Source of the DNA: Thalassoglobus sp. JC818
Lineage (GTDB): Bacteria > Planctomycetota > Planctomycetia > Planctomycetales > Planctomycetaceae
Direction: 5' to 3'
DNA length: 64,000 nt
Assembly: GCF_040717535.1 (NCBI RefSeq)
Contig: NZ_JBFEFI010000001.1
Span: 1,178,001 to 1,242,000, forward strand
Translations under genes and position numbers: made by a program
Notes under the pieces: model-generated
What the model saw: only the letters and a program-made list of their open reading frames with translations
Told to the model about the DNA's origin: nothing
Databases searched by the model: none
Shown here: one piece after another, positions 9,135-18,335 of the stretch
Position numbering within the stretch: position 1 is the stretch's first letter
How the letters are laid out: each line of letters starts with the position of its first letter

Positions 9135-9280
9135 CCGACTTACCTCGCTTCGTTTTCTCGTGATTCTATTCGCTGGACGTGCGACTGGGCAGTATGCTAC
9201 CGAGCACTCCCTTCATACCGGGACTGTGTTCGAAGAACAAGGCGACCCATCAACACTCAGGACTATCAGAAGAATCATCC

Positions 9281-10600
9281 ATGTCCGCAGAATTGCTACA
9301 AAAGATCGAATCGAAAAAAGCACTGGTTGGCGTTGTCGGCTTGGGATACGTCGGATTGCCGCTGCTTGATGCGTTCATCAACTCCGGATTTCAAACAATC
9401 GGTTTCGATATCGACGATGAGAAAGTCGTCCGATTGAATCGTGGCGAGAGCTACATCAAACACATCTCGTCCGATCAGATCGCGAACTGGCGAGAGAAGA
9501 AACAATTCGAAGCGACAAGCGACATGTCGCGATTGTCAGAAGCAGATGTCATTCTCATCTGTGTTCCGACTCCTCTGAACGAAAGCCGCGACCCCGACCT
9601 GTCTTACGTGACCGGAACCGGAGAAGAGATTGCCGCAGCCCTTCGTCCGGGACAACTGGTCATTCTCGAGAGCACAACATACCCGACGACGACACGCGAT
9701 GTCCTCGTTCCCGTTCTGGAAAAATCCGGCCTCAAAGTCAGCGAAGACTTCTTCGTCGCTTACAGCCCGGAACGCGAAGATCCAGGCAATATCGATTACT
9801 CAGCTGCCAAGATTCCAAAAGTTGTGGGTGGAATCGACGAGCAAAGCCTGAAGTTGGCGACCGCCCTTTACGGTCACGCAGTTGTGGGAATCGTCCCGGT
9901 TTCATCGCCTGAAATCGCGGAAGCTGCCAAGATTCTCGAGAACACTTACCGCGCGGTGAACATCGCTCTCGTTAACGAATTGAAGGTCCTTCTGGACGGC
10001 CTCCACATCGATATCTGGGAAGTAATCGACGCCGCCAAGACAAAACCGTTCGGATTCCAGGCATTCTATCCCGGACCGGGACTCGGCGGACACTGTATTC
10101 CGATCGACCCGTTCTATCTGACTTGGTTGGCCCGTAAGCAGGGACTGACAACTCGCTTCATCGAATTGGCTGGGGAAGTCAACTCGAGAATGCCTGAGTA
10201 CGTCATCGGCCGCTTGTCAGAGTTCCTCAACGATGCTGGCAAACCAGTTCGAGACAGCAAGATTTGTGTCCTCGGAGCGGCTTACAAGAAAGACGTCGAC
10301 GATCCGCGTGAGAGTCCTTCATTCGTCCTCATGGAACTTCTGCTGAAGTGGGGCGCGGATCTCTCTTACAACGATCCACACGTTCCACGCATTCCAAAAA
10401 TGCGACACCACGACCTTCCCGATCTCCGCAGCCAGGAACTGACTCCTGAATTCCTCGCTGAACAGGACTGCGTGTTGATCGCTACGGACCACTCTGCGTA
10501 TGACTACGACCATATCGTCAAACATTCGCAACTCGTCCTCGACACTCGAAACGCAACCAAGGGCGTGACAGAGAATCGCGAGAAGATCCGTAAGGCATAG
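9281..10600 (+). CDS. Nucleotide-sugar dehydrogenase, WbpA/UDP-GlcNAc 6-dehydrogenase-like
   Basis: 439 residues from the ATG at 9281; the longer open frame upstream has no coding character. The Rossmann motif GVVGLGYVGLPLLDAF is at residues ~16-31, the central domain has ENTYRAVNIALVNEL, and the catalytic cysteine is residue 272 in GGHCIPIDPFYL. The C-terminal UDP-binding domain shows AYKKDVDDPRESP. The enzyme oxidises the C6 hydroxyl of a UDP-sugar to a carboxylate with two NAD+. GGHCIPIDP with PFGFQAFYPGPG fits the N-acetyl-hexosamine dehydrogenase branch (WbpA/WecC) better than UDP-glucose dehydrogenase. Product would feed O-antigen or exopolysaccharide building blocks. It is a single gene closed by a strong terminator. 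Confidence 0.92.
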   Translation: MSAELLQKIESKKALVGVVGLGYVGLPLLDAFINSGFQTIGFDIDDEKVVRLNRGESYIKHISSDQIANWREKKQFEATSDMSRLSEADVILICVPTPLNESRDPDLSYVTGTGEEIAAALRPGQLVILESTTYPTTTRDVLVPVLEKSGLKVSEDFFVAYSPEREDPGNIDYSAAKIPKVVGGIDEQSLKLATALYGHAVVGIVPVSSPEIAEAAKILENTYRAVNIALVNELKVLLDGLHIDIWEVIDAAKTKPFGFQAFYPGPGLGGHCIPIDPFYLTWLARKQGLTTRFIELAGEVNSRMPEYVIGRLSEFLNDAGKPVRDSKICVLGAAYKKDVDDPRESPSFVLMELLLKWGADLSYNDPHVPRIPKMRHHDLPDLRSQELTPEFLAEQDCVLIATDHSAYDYDHIVKHSQLVLDTRNATKGVTENREKIRKA

Positions 10601-10633
10601 CGGATTACATATCATCGCCTGACGACATTCACA

Positions 10634-10668
10634 CAACGCCGTATTGATATCAATACGGCGTTGTTTTC
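10634..10668 (+). terminator. Rho-independent terminator of the sugar dehydrogenase gene
   Basis: A perfect 30-bp palindrome (15-bp arms, 10634-10648 and 10649-10663) is followed by TTTTC, 33 bp after the stop. Confidence 0.85.
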
Positions 10669-10774
10669 ATTGATGGCTTCCGTGCGTTGCACTACGCTGA
10701 CTTGCTGAGAACACTGCTTCGACTGCATTTCAGTTATTGAACAACCTCTCACCAGATTGCGAATTCTCTCCTGA

Positions 10775-13273
10775 ATGATTGAGCGTTCATCGAATCTCAG
10801 GACGACCAGCAACGCAGCAATGCTTCTGCTTCTGATATTCGCTCCGGCAGTTCTCTTGGCCTCGACGCCAGTCGAGGAATCTTCGTCAGCGTTTGAAATT
10901 CAAGGAGTCGTGCTCGACTCAGGAACGCTTGGCCCTTCCGCAGAACTCTCCGAGCAAATTGTTCGACTCATTGCGGTCGAAGGAACAGCCCAGCGTTTTC
11001 GCGAAGTCGACCGCGTTACGACCGATTCCAATGGTCGCTTTCGGTTTCAAGCAAGTCGACCACCGACCGAGACTCACTTCAACCGATTGAGCTATCTCGT
11101 TCTCGCCACTCTTCCCGATGGAGGATTCGGAGAAACTCATGTCCGCGAACTGACTCGCCCGGACAATCTGACGATCAGAGTCGCTCGCAAGACGGCATTG
11201 CTTCGCGGACGGGTAGTGGATGAAGAGGGGAACGCCGTTGCCGATGCCCACATTCGCTATAGCTTATTGAGCGGCGAAACACTCGATGGATTGCCGGAAA
11301 CAACAACTAACGAGAACGGCCTGTTTCTCTTACCGAGACTTCCAGCAATCGACGGAACGCGCGGACAGCCGGGCTCGATCACTCTCTGCTTGGATCACTC
11401 ACGTTATCCGAGAACGTTCGTACGAATTCATAAGTGTCCCGACATCCGAACGATCACTCTCCAACCGGGATGCGAACTGACCGGCTCAGTAACGTTGAAT
11501 GAAGATGCTCCCCTCGACGGACTCGAAGTCATAGCTGTCCGCAACGATCCGATTCCCGATGGGACGACTCAACATCAGAATGTCCACGCCCTGACGGATG
11601 AGCTCGGTCACTTTCGAATGGTTGTCCCGCCCGGTCGCTATCACTTGCAACTGAATGAAGACGAAAAATGGGTTGCCCCGGCATTGATGAACATTCAGTG
11701 TCCGCCTGAGACGTCGAAGTCTCTTCCTCCCCTCGTTGCAGGAAGAGGTAGCTGGATCGAAGGAACGGTCGTCAACTCAGTGTCGGAATCACCGCTCGCA
11801 AGAACGCCTGAAGGCGCTCTTCTGCAAATTGGGCTGGAAGGGCCGCATCGCCCGAGAGGGAATCCGCAACGGCCCATTCCGCTTTGCACGGTCGATCCCG
11901 AGGGACGATTCCGATTGCGAGTTGCCCCCGGAAGGCAGTTCCCGTACCTGCTTCATCCCGACGGAGAACGAACCATCTGGAACACTCGTGAACAGCCTCC
12001 AGTCACCGTACTGGACAGCGAGCAGGCGGAAGTCGAACTCAGCTTTCGTCCTCATCGTTCTGCTTCGGAGTTGTACGACGAGACGATGACGTTTCTCGAT
12101 CAGCTTCCAGAAAATTCTGAAGAGAGAACGCGAAGCATTGTGAGGCGGCTGCGGCAATACAACTTTATCACTCACGAAGCCGACGCCTGGGCTCCTCTCT
12201 TGCGAGAGTTGATCCTTATCGGCTCGCCAGCGGTTCCACATATTTGCGAAGAACTGGAAACGACCGGTCAACAGCGAATGCTGAGGCGACTGGTATTCGC
12301 ACTTCGCGGAATCAATGATCCGAACTGCGTCCCGACTCTTATTCGCATTCTTCCCCGAACACTTCAACGGAGCATCAGTCCCTCTGAACTGAGCGTTGAC
12401 GATCGCACGCTCCTCGAATTCATGTCTCGCCGAGACTGTTCGAACGAAGTTTTCAGTTCGACGTTTCAACTCGCTCCGCCGCTTCAAGAAGTGCTCAGTG
12501 CGCTGGAGACAATGACGCAACACAGCGAGGAAACGAGTTGCCTGACCAAACTTCACCTCTCATCGGATGATCATGCAAACGTATTTGCCACAGCCCGATT
12601 CGCGCAGGCAGCCACAAATTGGGCGAGTTGGTGGAATGCAAATTCTGATCAATTCTCGATCGATCCCTTAAATCGAACAGTCGCCCTGATCCCGACACCA
12701 ATGATTGATGTCGAGAGTGTTCCCTTCGACGGGAAGCTGTCTTCCGACGCAGAGGGTGGGCCCCTTTATCGTTCACTCTGGCTCAACCCAGTGACGGCGA
12801 CGAACCGAGCAGACTGCTTCTTCGATTTAGATACACGCTGTGTTATCTCAGCACCTGCAGACCTGAAGTTCGATACTCACGATCCAACATCACTGCAAAC
12901 TCTCATTCAATGGGGCAGAGATCACGGAGCGGACATCGTATGCTTAATGACAACGACGACCGACGGACGAGAGACTCCGTCTTTGAAACTCATTGATTCG
13001 CGAGCTTGGGAAATCGGGACTCCTGCCGATCAGATGGCCCGGTGGATCAATGTCGGTCAGCTTCCAACGGGACGGCCGGTCGACGAACTTCTGCACTCGC
13101 GGGAATCGGATTCCGATGTCCTGACGACGAGGGAGAACTCAAACTTCCTCTGTCTCACGTCAGAGAAAGGACTGGGAGTCATCACACTGAATCTTGTTCA
13201 AAGTCGTGAAGCGAATGCTGGCCATTGGCACCAAGTGAGAATCGGGTTCGACCTTGCGGTGATCTACCGCTAG
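10775..13273 (+). CDS. Large secreted protein with carboxypeptidase-like regulatory (Ig-like) domains
   Basis: 832 residues. A signal peptide follows a short basic start (TTSNAAMLLLLIFAPAVLLAS). Residues ~45-420 contain several carboxypeptidase-regulatory-like beta-sandwich units, recognisable by the pattern of strand, G-R-V-V-D-E-E-G-N-A-V-A-D-A, and TTNENGLFLLPRLP or TDELGHFRMVVPPGRYHL. Residues ~430-540 are alpha-helical and may hold HEAT-like repeats (LLRELILIGSPAVPHICEEL, LVFALRGINDPNCVPTLIRI). The last third is unassigned. Such proteins are abundant in planctomycetes, with unknown roles at the cell surface. The gene is monocistronic after the terminator at 10634; its stop TAG is the first codon of repeat copy A. 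Confidence 0.8.
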   Translation: MIERSSNLRTTSNAAMLLLLIFAPAVLLASTPVEESSSAFEIQGVVLDSGTLGPSAELSEQIVRLIAVEGTAQRFREVDRVTTDSNGRFRFQASRPPTETHFNRLSYLVLATLPDGGFGETHVRELTRPDNLTIRVARKTALLRGRVVDEEGNAVADAHIRYSLLSGETLDGLPETTTNENGLFLLPRLPAIDGTRGQPGSITLCLDHSRYPRTFVRIHKCPDIRTITLQPGCELTGSVTLNEDAPLDGLEVIAVRNDPIPDGTTQHQNVHALTDELGHFRMVVPPGRYHLQLNEDEKWVAPALMNIQCPPETSKSLPPLVAGRGSWIEGTVVNSVSESPLARTPEGALLQIGLEGPHRPRGNPQRPIPLCTVDPEGRFRLRVAPGRQFPYLLHPDGERTIWNTREQPPVTVLDSEQAEVELSFRPHRSASELYDETMTFLDQLPENSEERTRSIVRRLRQYNFITHEADAWAPLLRELILIGSPAVPHICEELETTGQQRMLRRLVFALRGINDPNCVPTLIRILPRTLQRSISPSELSVDDRTLLEFMSRRDCSNEVFSSTFQLAPPLQEVLSALETMTQHSEETSCLTKLHLSSDDHANVFATARFAQAATNWASWWNANSDQFSIDPLNRTVALIPTPMIDVESVPFDGKLSSDAEGGPLYRSLWLNPVTATNRADCFFDLDTRCVISAPADLKFDTHDPTSLQTLIQWGRDHGADIVCLMTTTTDGRETPSLKLIDSRAWEIGTPADQMARWINVGQLPTGRPVDELLHSRESDSDVLTTRENSNFLCLTSEKGLGVITLNLVQSREANAGHWHQVRIGFDLAVIYR

Positions 13274-13374
13274 AGCAAATTGCTCTTATCTGTGTGCTCG
13301 CTTGCACTCTTTCATCAGATCAAAAACTGAGTTTACTCGGGCGAGTGAGTGCAAGCCAAAACAGAAAATGCTCT
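13271..13374 (+). repeat. Stop-codon-linked repeat, copy A
   Basis: About 104 bp, starting TAGAGCAAATTGCTCTTATC (TAG is the stop of the preceding gene) and ending CAGAAAATGCTCT. It is an imperfect inverted repeat overall: AGAGCA pairs with the terminal TGCTCT, and CTTGCACT pairs with AGTGCAAG. Copies B, C and D share the start. Confidence 0.85.
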
Positions 13375-13386
13375 GAAGGGAAGTTC

Positions 13387-13563
13387 TCAGAGGTTGTAAG
13401 AAAGCACGAAGAGAACGAGCAGAATCAACGCCATGAAGAAAAGGATCTGGCCGAACAGCTTGGCGGAACGGACGAGGATCAACGGGGTTGACTCATAGCG
13501 GCTGGCGGTCCAGACGAGGCTGACCGAAGCGGCGAGTGGAATCAAGAACCAGGAAATATTCAT
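13387..13563 (-). CDS. Small two-helix membrane protein (58 residues)
   Basis: The frame from ATG 13563 to TGA 13387 encodes 58 residues: MNISWFLIPLAASVSLVWTA (first membrane segment), a polar linker with Tyr-Glu-Ser and Arg-Ser-Ala-Lys, then LFGQILFFMALILLVLFVLS (second membrane segment). The strongly hydrophobic, well-ordered two-helix design and the position 76 bp behind the DUF6677-like gene on the same strand argue for a real gene. Function unknown; it is probably co-transcribed with its neighbour. Confidence 0.7.
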   Translation of the reverse strand: MNISWFLIPLAASVSLVWTASRYESTPLILVRSAKLFGQILFFMALILLVLFVLSYNL

Positions 13564-13639
13564 TCAACCGTTTCCTACGAAAATCTTTCGAAATGGTCTT
13601 CGCACTCGACGCAGCGAGTTCGTCAAGCTTCATAACTCT

Positions 13640-14482
13640 TTACGTCGCTGGTGGGTCAGATGACGTGGAGTCCGTTGAGTCGTCTGACTCATCGCCGAAT
13701 CCATATGCTGGCCCTTCGACTGCATCCCAGATCGCAAGCACATTCAAGAAGCCAGCAACCCAGGTGAAGACCATTGCGAGTTCATGATATTTTCCGAGTT
13801 GCCGATGAAGACCCTGCACTTCATCGTCATCCATCGGAACCTGAAACCAGTCCGTGAACCGGCGTGGGATCGATCCGACGAGTTCGCCAGCGTATTCATA
13901 GCGACCGTCGCTTTCCCTCACGATTTCAGCACGAACGCCGCGCTCTTTCGAAGATTTGATCGGTCGATCGAGATTCACAGAAGGGGCTAAAGTGAATGTC
14001 CATTCCTTCCCGTCGATCTCAACGGTCAGTTCTCCGCTAATTGTTCGACCACCATACTCGGCTTTGGCGGGCTGCAGCGTAATGACTCCAGTCACTTCTT
14101 CTTCGAACGTCTGTTGCTCATCACGATATGCAATCACTCCTTCGAACGGAGCGACGATGGGTTCTTCGATGGTCTCTGGTTTCTTATTCGATTCCGAGGA
14201 GTAACGGGCGCGCTGCACGAGCCCGTACATCGATGGCAATCCAACTCCGAGTTGCCCGGCGTACTTAGCTTTCTCGAGAAGCCGGGTTTCCCCCATTGCT
14301 GGAGGTTTGACCGCTTGCCAGTCGGCCATCGCCATTCCGGAGAAGAACAGCCCAAGAATGCAAAAGCAGTACAGGCCCGCTTTAAACAGTCGTCCCTGAT
14401 ACAGGTGTCCAGCCCCTGGAATCAGATAGGCGAGAATTCCTGCCACGATGGGATTTTTCAAGTTGATCCGTGAATCAGTCAT
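13640..14482 (-). CDS. Membrane protein, DUF6677-like
   Basis: 280 residues from the ATG at 14482; the extended frame would start at a TTG. The N-terminus has a TM2-like hairpin: IVAGILAYLIPGAGHLYQGR followed by a second hydrophobic segment (AGLYCFCILGLFFSGMAM). A beta-rich extracytoplasmic part follows (residues ~85-225), then a C-terminal membrane segment (AMVFTWVAGFLNVLAIWDA) and an acidic Ser/Asp tail. The IPG-AGHLYQGR motif is typical of a planctomycete family I recall as DUF6677; the name is from memory, the topology is seen. Function is unknown. The 58-residue membrane protein follows on the same strand. Confidence 0.72.
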   Translation of the reverse strand: MTDSRINLKNPIVAGILAYLIPGAGHLYQGRLFKAGLYCFCILGLFFSGMAMADWQAVKPPAMGETRLLEKAKYAGQLGVGLPSMYGLVQRARYSSESNKKPETIEEPIVAPFEGVIAYRDEQQTFEEEVTGVITLQPAKAEYGGRTISGELTVEIDGKEWTFTLAPSVNLDRPIKSSKERGVRAEIVRESDGRYEYAGELVGSIPRRFTDWFQVPMDDDEVQGLHRQLGKYHELAMVFTWVAGFLNVLAIWDAVEGPAYGFGDESDDSTDSTSSDPPAT

Positions 14483-14506
14483 GATGCCTAAGTCGTTGTC
14501 TGGCAA

Positions 14507-14984
14507 GTTGCGTCCGAACAGTTCAACCCCAGGATGTTTCCGAGTTGTCTTTCAGTCACCCCGTCGAAAAGTCGGCGAACGTTTCGGAATTCCTCGATTT
14601 CGAACTCTGAACTGACGCACTCTCTGCGAAAATGCTGTGGTTCGTCAATCTCACTCAGTCATTGGAGCTTGTGAGTCCGTAATCTTCAGTTTCGCTGGAA
14701 CATTCACTACGAATTGCGGGATTGTAAGTGTTGGAAGAAGTTCCTGCTAGTGCCGGTCTGAAAGCACTCTCAGCCTAGATTGCCCGTCTCATTAGACGAT
14801 TTGAGACACCCCTCACTCCACAATTGAAACACATTGCAATCATTTCTTAAGTATTCCATCATGCAGAAACGGCCCCGGCAACGATCGACCAGCAGGGCGA
14901 TGAGAATTTCCATCGCTTGAGATTCGTTCCGGGAAGCGAAACAACGTCACCATACCCGAAGAAACCATGGCCTGAGGCGACTCA
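14507..14984. other. Intergenic region upstream of the adaptor/M50 operon
   Basis: 478 bp between divergent genes. No frame with coding character, no tRNA-like fold and no clear repeat. It should hold promoters for both the DUF6677-like gene and the adaptor gene; none is obvious enough to place. Confidence 0.45.
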
Positions 14985-15917
14985 ATGTTTGAAGTCCTGC
15001 TCCTTTGCTCGCTTCTGGGTGGGGATGATGATCATCCCACGGTGGAAACCGATACAGTCACAATTTCGTTCATTGACGACGTCGAATTGTCCTGTGAGGA
15101 ACCGGGACGACTGGCCAGCGTCAACGTGGAAGTTGGGGCGACTGTGGAAGAAGGACAACGAATCGCACGACAGGAGGATTCTTCCGCGAGAATCGACGTC
15201 GCACGTGCTGAGTCGCAACTCCGCATGGCAGTCTTCGCTTCACAAAACGACCTTGAGTATCAACTGCAACTCAAAGCCCGGGATATTGCTCAATCGGAAT
15301 TGGAGAGAGCAGAAGAATCGCGAAAGCAATATGCGAAGTCAGTTTCCCAATCCGAAATTGACCGACTCAAGTTTGCTCTCGATGAAACAGAACTGAAAAT
15401 AGAGCAGGCGAAGTTTCAGCAGGAGATGAAACGCCTCGAAGCACAACTTCGTGAGGATGAACTTGCGATCGCCCAAAACAACCTCGCCCGTCGTGAACTT
15501 CGATCGCCGGTTTCGGGGATGGTTGTGGAAGTCAATCACCAGGCAGGTGAATGGATTCAACCCGGTGAACCAATCGCTCGCATTGTCCGCGTCGATCGTG
15601 TTCGTGCAGAGGGTTTGATTCCTGCAGCGACATCGAAGGTTCGACGCGGTCAGCCAGTCGCTGTCATTCTCACTCGCGAAGATGGCTCGGAATCGATGCA
15701 CCCCGGCGTCGTCACTTTTGTCGATCCGGAAATCAATCCCATCTCCGAACAGATTCGCGTTCAGGCTGAGATTGAAAACCCGAACGGAACTTTGCAGCCC
15801 GGTCAGCATCCGAGAATGATCATTGACCTCACCAACTCCGTCCCTGATTCGGAACTGACGCCAGCTGAAGAAGCATCAGAGCAACGTTCATCAGACGCCA
15901 GCGAGTCTTCAGAATGA
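14985..15917 (+). CDS. HlyD-type membrane-fusion/periplasmic adaptor protein
   Basis: 310 residues. After a short hydrophobic N-terminus come a first lipoyl half (EEPGRLASVNVEVGATVEEG), a long coiled-coil hairpin (residues ~65-165, rich in Glu/Gln/Arg/Lys), the second lipoyl half (SPVSGMVVEVNHQAGEWIQP) and a beta-barrel domain (VRAEGLIPAATSKVRRGQPV). The tail is Ser/Glu-rich. Adaptors of this type link an inner-membrane exporter to the outer envelope. No ABC or RND pump is adjacent. The stop overlaps the start of the M50 peptidase gene (ATGA), so the two should be made together. GAGG is placed 9 bases before the ATG. Confidence 0.85.
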   Translation: MFEVLLLCSLLGGDDDHPTVETDTVTISFIDDVELSCEEPGRLASVNVEVGATVEEGQRIARQEDSSARIDVARAESQLRMAVFASQNDLEYQLQLKARDIAQSELERAEESRKQYAKSVSQSEIDRLKFALDETELKIEQAKFQQEMKRLEAQLREDELAIAQNNLARRELRSPVSGMVVEVNHQAGEWIQPGEPIARIVRVDRVRAEGLIPAATSKVRRGQPVAVILTREDGSESMHPGVVTFVDPEINPISEQIRVQAEIENPNGTLQPGQHPRMIIDLTNSVPDSELTPAEEASEQRSSDASESSE

Positions 15918-18139
15918 GTGCGGCGGCCGCGTCTGACCAGTCGCCGCAGACTCAACACCTCGCGATCAGCGTTCGCAAGGACCTGGAAATCGGGCCACTA
16001 CAGTCAGGTCCGGCAGCGAGTTGGACTGTTCGCGATCCGCTGTCTCAGCAGTTCTTTCTACTCCGCGAGCACGATTTCTTTGTCTTTCAATGTTTGAAAT
16101 CGAAGACAACGATTCAGGAAATTCAACGTCAATTCTTCCAGCGATTCGCTCCGGTCCAGCTTTCCGAAACTCAGATTCTCAGCTTCATTCAACGACTCTG
16201 GAATCAGGGGTTGGTGTCAATCGACCGACCGGGCATGTCGGAAAATCTGGTCAGAGGAAACCGCGAGTCCGAAAGGCGTGCCCGCTGGAACAAGTTCACC
16301 AATGTGCTCGCCATCCGTTTTCGCGGGTTTGATCCTGATCAACTCTTGACCACAACGCTTCCTTACGTTCGGTGGATCTTTCACCCCGCCAGCATCGCAT
16401 GCTTCACAGTTTTGGTGTCGATTGCGTTCGGAATTGTGTTCGCAGAGGCGGATCGCATCTCGATGGAGCTAGTTGGCTTGAAGGTTCTGTTCTCACCGCA
16501 GCATCTGGTCTGGCTGATGATTACAATCGCCGCGATCAAAGTGATCCATGAACTCGGACACGGCTTCACATGTAAGTATTTCGGAGGAGAATGTCATGAA
16601 ATGGGACTCATGCTGCTTGCGCTGACTCCGTGTCTCTACTGCAATGTCAGCGATTCGTGGAGGCTGCCGAATCGTTGGCAGAGAATACTGATTTCCGCGT
16701 CCGGCATACTGGTTGAAGTGGTCATCGCAGCGGTCTGTACCATTCTTTGGGCGTTATCAGCTCCGGGGACTTTTCACCTGATCTGCCTGTATGTCATGGT
16801 TGTGGCCAGTATCAACACGCTGCTGCTGAATGGAAATCCCCTGCTCCGTTACGACGGCTATTACATTCTCTCAGACTACACCAACGTCCCAAATCTTCGA
16901 TCACGAGCACAAGCACAACTCAGCGCACTCAGTCGAAGACTCCTGTATGGAGTCGGCAGCCCGATGGCTCGAACATCAACGATGAGCGCTAAACTCGGGT
17001 TGACGTTTTACGGATTGGCCTCTTCGATTTATCTCACACTGGTCATCTTCACGATTCTCTGGATGATTTACAGCTTGCTCAAACCGTACGGTTTGGAAGC
17101 TCTCGCTGTTCTGATTGGAGTGGGAATGCTCACGGCACGACTGGCACAGGTTTCATTACATCAGTTTCATACTGCTCGAGTCCTGATGGAACAGAAAGAG
17201 CTTCGGTGGCCGCGAGCGCTAATCGGATTTGGAGGAGTTGTTGCCGCCTTGTGGCTGGTCTTGTTGATACCACTTCCAAATGCTGTTACCGCTCCGTGTC
17301 AGATCCGAGCTGGTCAACGAACTGCGGTGTACGTCAGTGTTCCCGGGATCATTGAATCCGAGAATGTCCGCCCCGGACAAGAAGTTGCCGAGGGTGAGGT
17401 CATCGCGAAGCTGCGAAATCCAGATCTCGCTTTTCGACGACTGCAGAAAGAGAGCAGCGTTGGGCAGCAACGTAAGAAAATTGAGATCATGAACCGGCAA
17501 GTTGGAATTGATCCCTCAATCGCGGCCGAACTGCCGACAGCTCGCACGATGCTCAACGAACTCGAGAACCAATTGATGGAACTCGATGAAGAAATTCAAC
17601 GGCTCACGCTGCGAGCCCCGAGCAGTGGAGCATTTCTGCCTACAGAACTACCGCCCCTCCATCACTCCGACGATTCATTAGTCGTCGCAGATGTCCCTCC
17701 CAGCGATCAGCGAGTTCGAGGCGCTTGGCTCGTGCAGGGAACTCTCTTCGGATACGTCGCTCCTTCTGTGCACCGCGAAGCTGTGGTGTACGTTCCGGAA
17801 AATGAAATTGTCGAACTATCAGCAGGACAGTCTGTTTCGATCGTTGTTCCCGAACAACCAGCGCAGTCTTTCTCTGGGACGATCGTCGAAGTTGGAGCGG
17901 AACCGGTTCAGAATGTTCCTCTCGAATTGACGGTGACTGGCCAATTTTCGGGGCAGATGGATCAGAGTGGGGGAATTCGGCCTGTCTCCCCCAGCTACGC
18001 TGTGATTGTCCAACTCGATGCATCTGCATCTGAGTTGATGCTGCATCAAACGGGGAACGCTCGAATTCGTTTGCCGTCAGAGCCGCTGCTCTCTCACATT
18101 TCAAAATGGCTTCGCAGAACGTTTCTTATCGCAGGTTGA
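15914..18139 (+). CDS. Fusion of PqqD-like domain, M50 site-2-type metalloprotease and HlyD-like domain
   Basis: 741 residues. Residues ~30-105 are predicted to form a PqqD-like winged helix (FFVFQCLKSKTTIQEI, FIQRLWNQGLVSID). Membrane segments begin near residue 155. The zinc site HELGHGF is at residues ~213-217, and the second M50 motif NPLLRYDGYYIL lies near 308, so the active site appears intact. After further membrane helices to ~455, a lipoyl/HlyD-like region follows (GIIESENVRPGQEVAEGEVIAKL, then a coiled coil and LRAPSSGAF). The PqqD + M50 + HlyD order is seen in peptide-export and maturation systems of the SagE/YydH sort. It overlaps the adaptor gene by 4 bp. No substrate peptide gene was found nearby. 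Substrate is unknown. Confidence 0.85.
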   Translation: MSAAAASDQSPQTQHLAISVRKDLEIGPLQSGPAASWTVRDPLSQQFFLLREHDFFVFQCLKSKTTIQEIQRQFFQRFAPVQLSETQILSFIQRLWNQGLVSIDRPGMSENLVRGNRESERRARWNKFTNVLAIRFRGFDPDQLLTTTLPYVRWIFHPASIACFTVLVSIAFGIVFAEADRISMELVGLKVLFSPQHLVWLMITIAAIKVIHELGHGFTCKYFGGECHEMGLMLLALTPCLYCNVSDSWRLPNRWQRILISASGILVEVVIAAVCTILWALSAPGTFHLICLYVMVVASINTLLLNGNPLLRYDGYYILSDYTNVPNLRSRAQAQLSALSRRLLYGVGSPMARTSTMSAKLGLTFYGLASSIYLTLVIFTILWMIYSLLKPYGLEALAVLIGVGMLTARLAQVSLHQFHTARVLMEQKELRWPRALIGFGGVVAALWLVLLIPLPNAVTAPCQIRAGQRTAVYVSVPGIIESENVRPGQEVAEGEVIAKLRNPDLAFRRLQKESSVGQQRKKIEIMNRQVGIDPSIAAELPTARTMLNELENQLMELDEEIQRLTLRAPSSGAFLPTELPPLHHSDDSLVVADVPPSDQRVRGAWLVQGTLFGYVAPSVHREAVVYVPENEIVELSAGQSVSIVVPEQPAQSFSGTIVEVGAEPVQNVPLELTVTGQFSGQMDQSGGIRPVSPSYAVIVQLDASASELMLHQTGNARIRLPSEPLLSHISKWLRRTFLIAG

Positions 18140-18335
18140 ATCGCACGCAAAATTGCGATCTGTTGATCAATCGAGAGTGATCATTCCTACTGTTGATGGA
18201 GAGATTCTCAGTCTCGGAAACTGAGTGTGAAACTCTGCAATTCGTCAACATGTGGGCGCAGGATCATGGTCGACCATGTGCCCGATCCATAGAATGCCCG
18301 AGGCAATAATTCGATCCACTCGCGGAACTGGAATC

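Noticed and set aside
11789-12556. 255-codon minus-strand frame
   Set aside because: Antisense inside the large secreted protein gene; no ribosome site and shadow-type composition.
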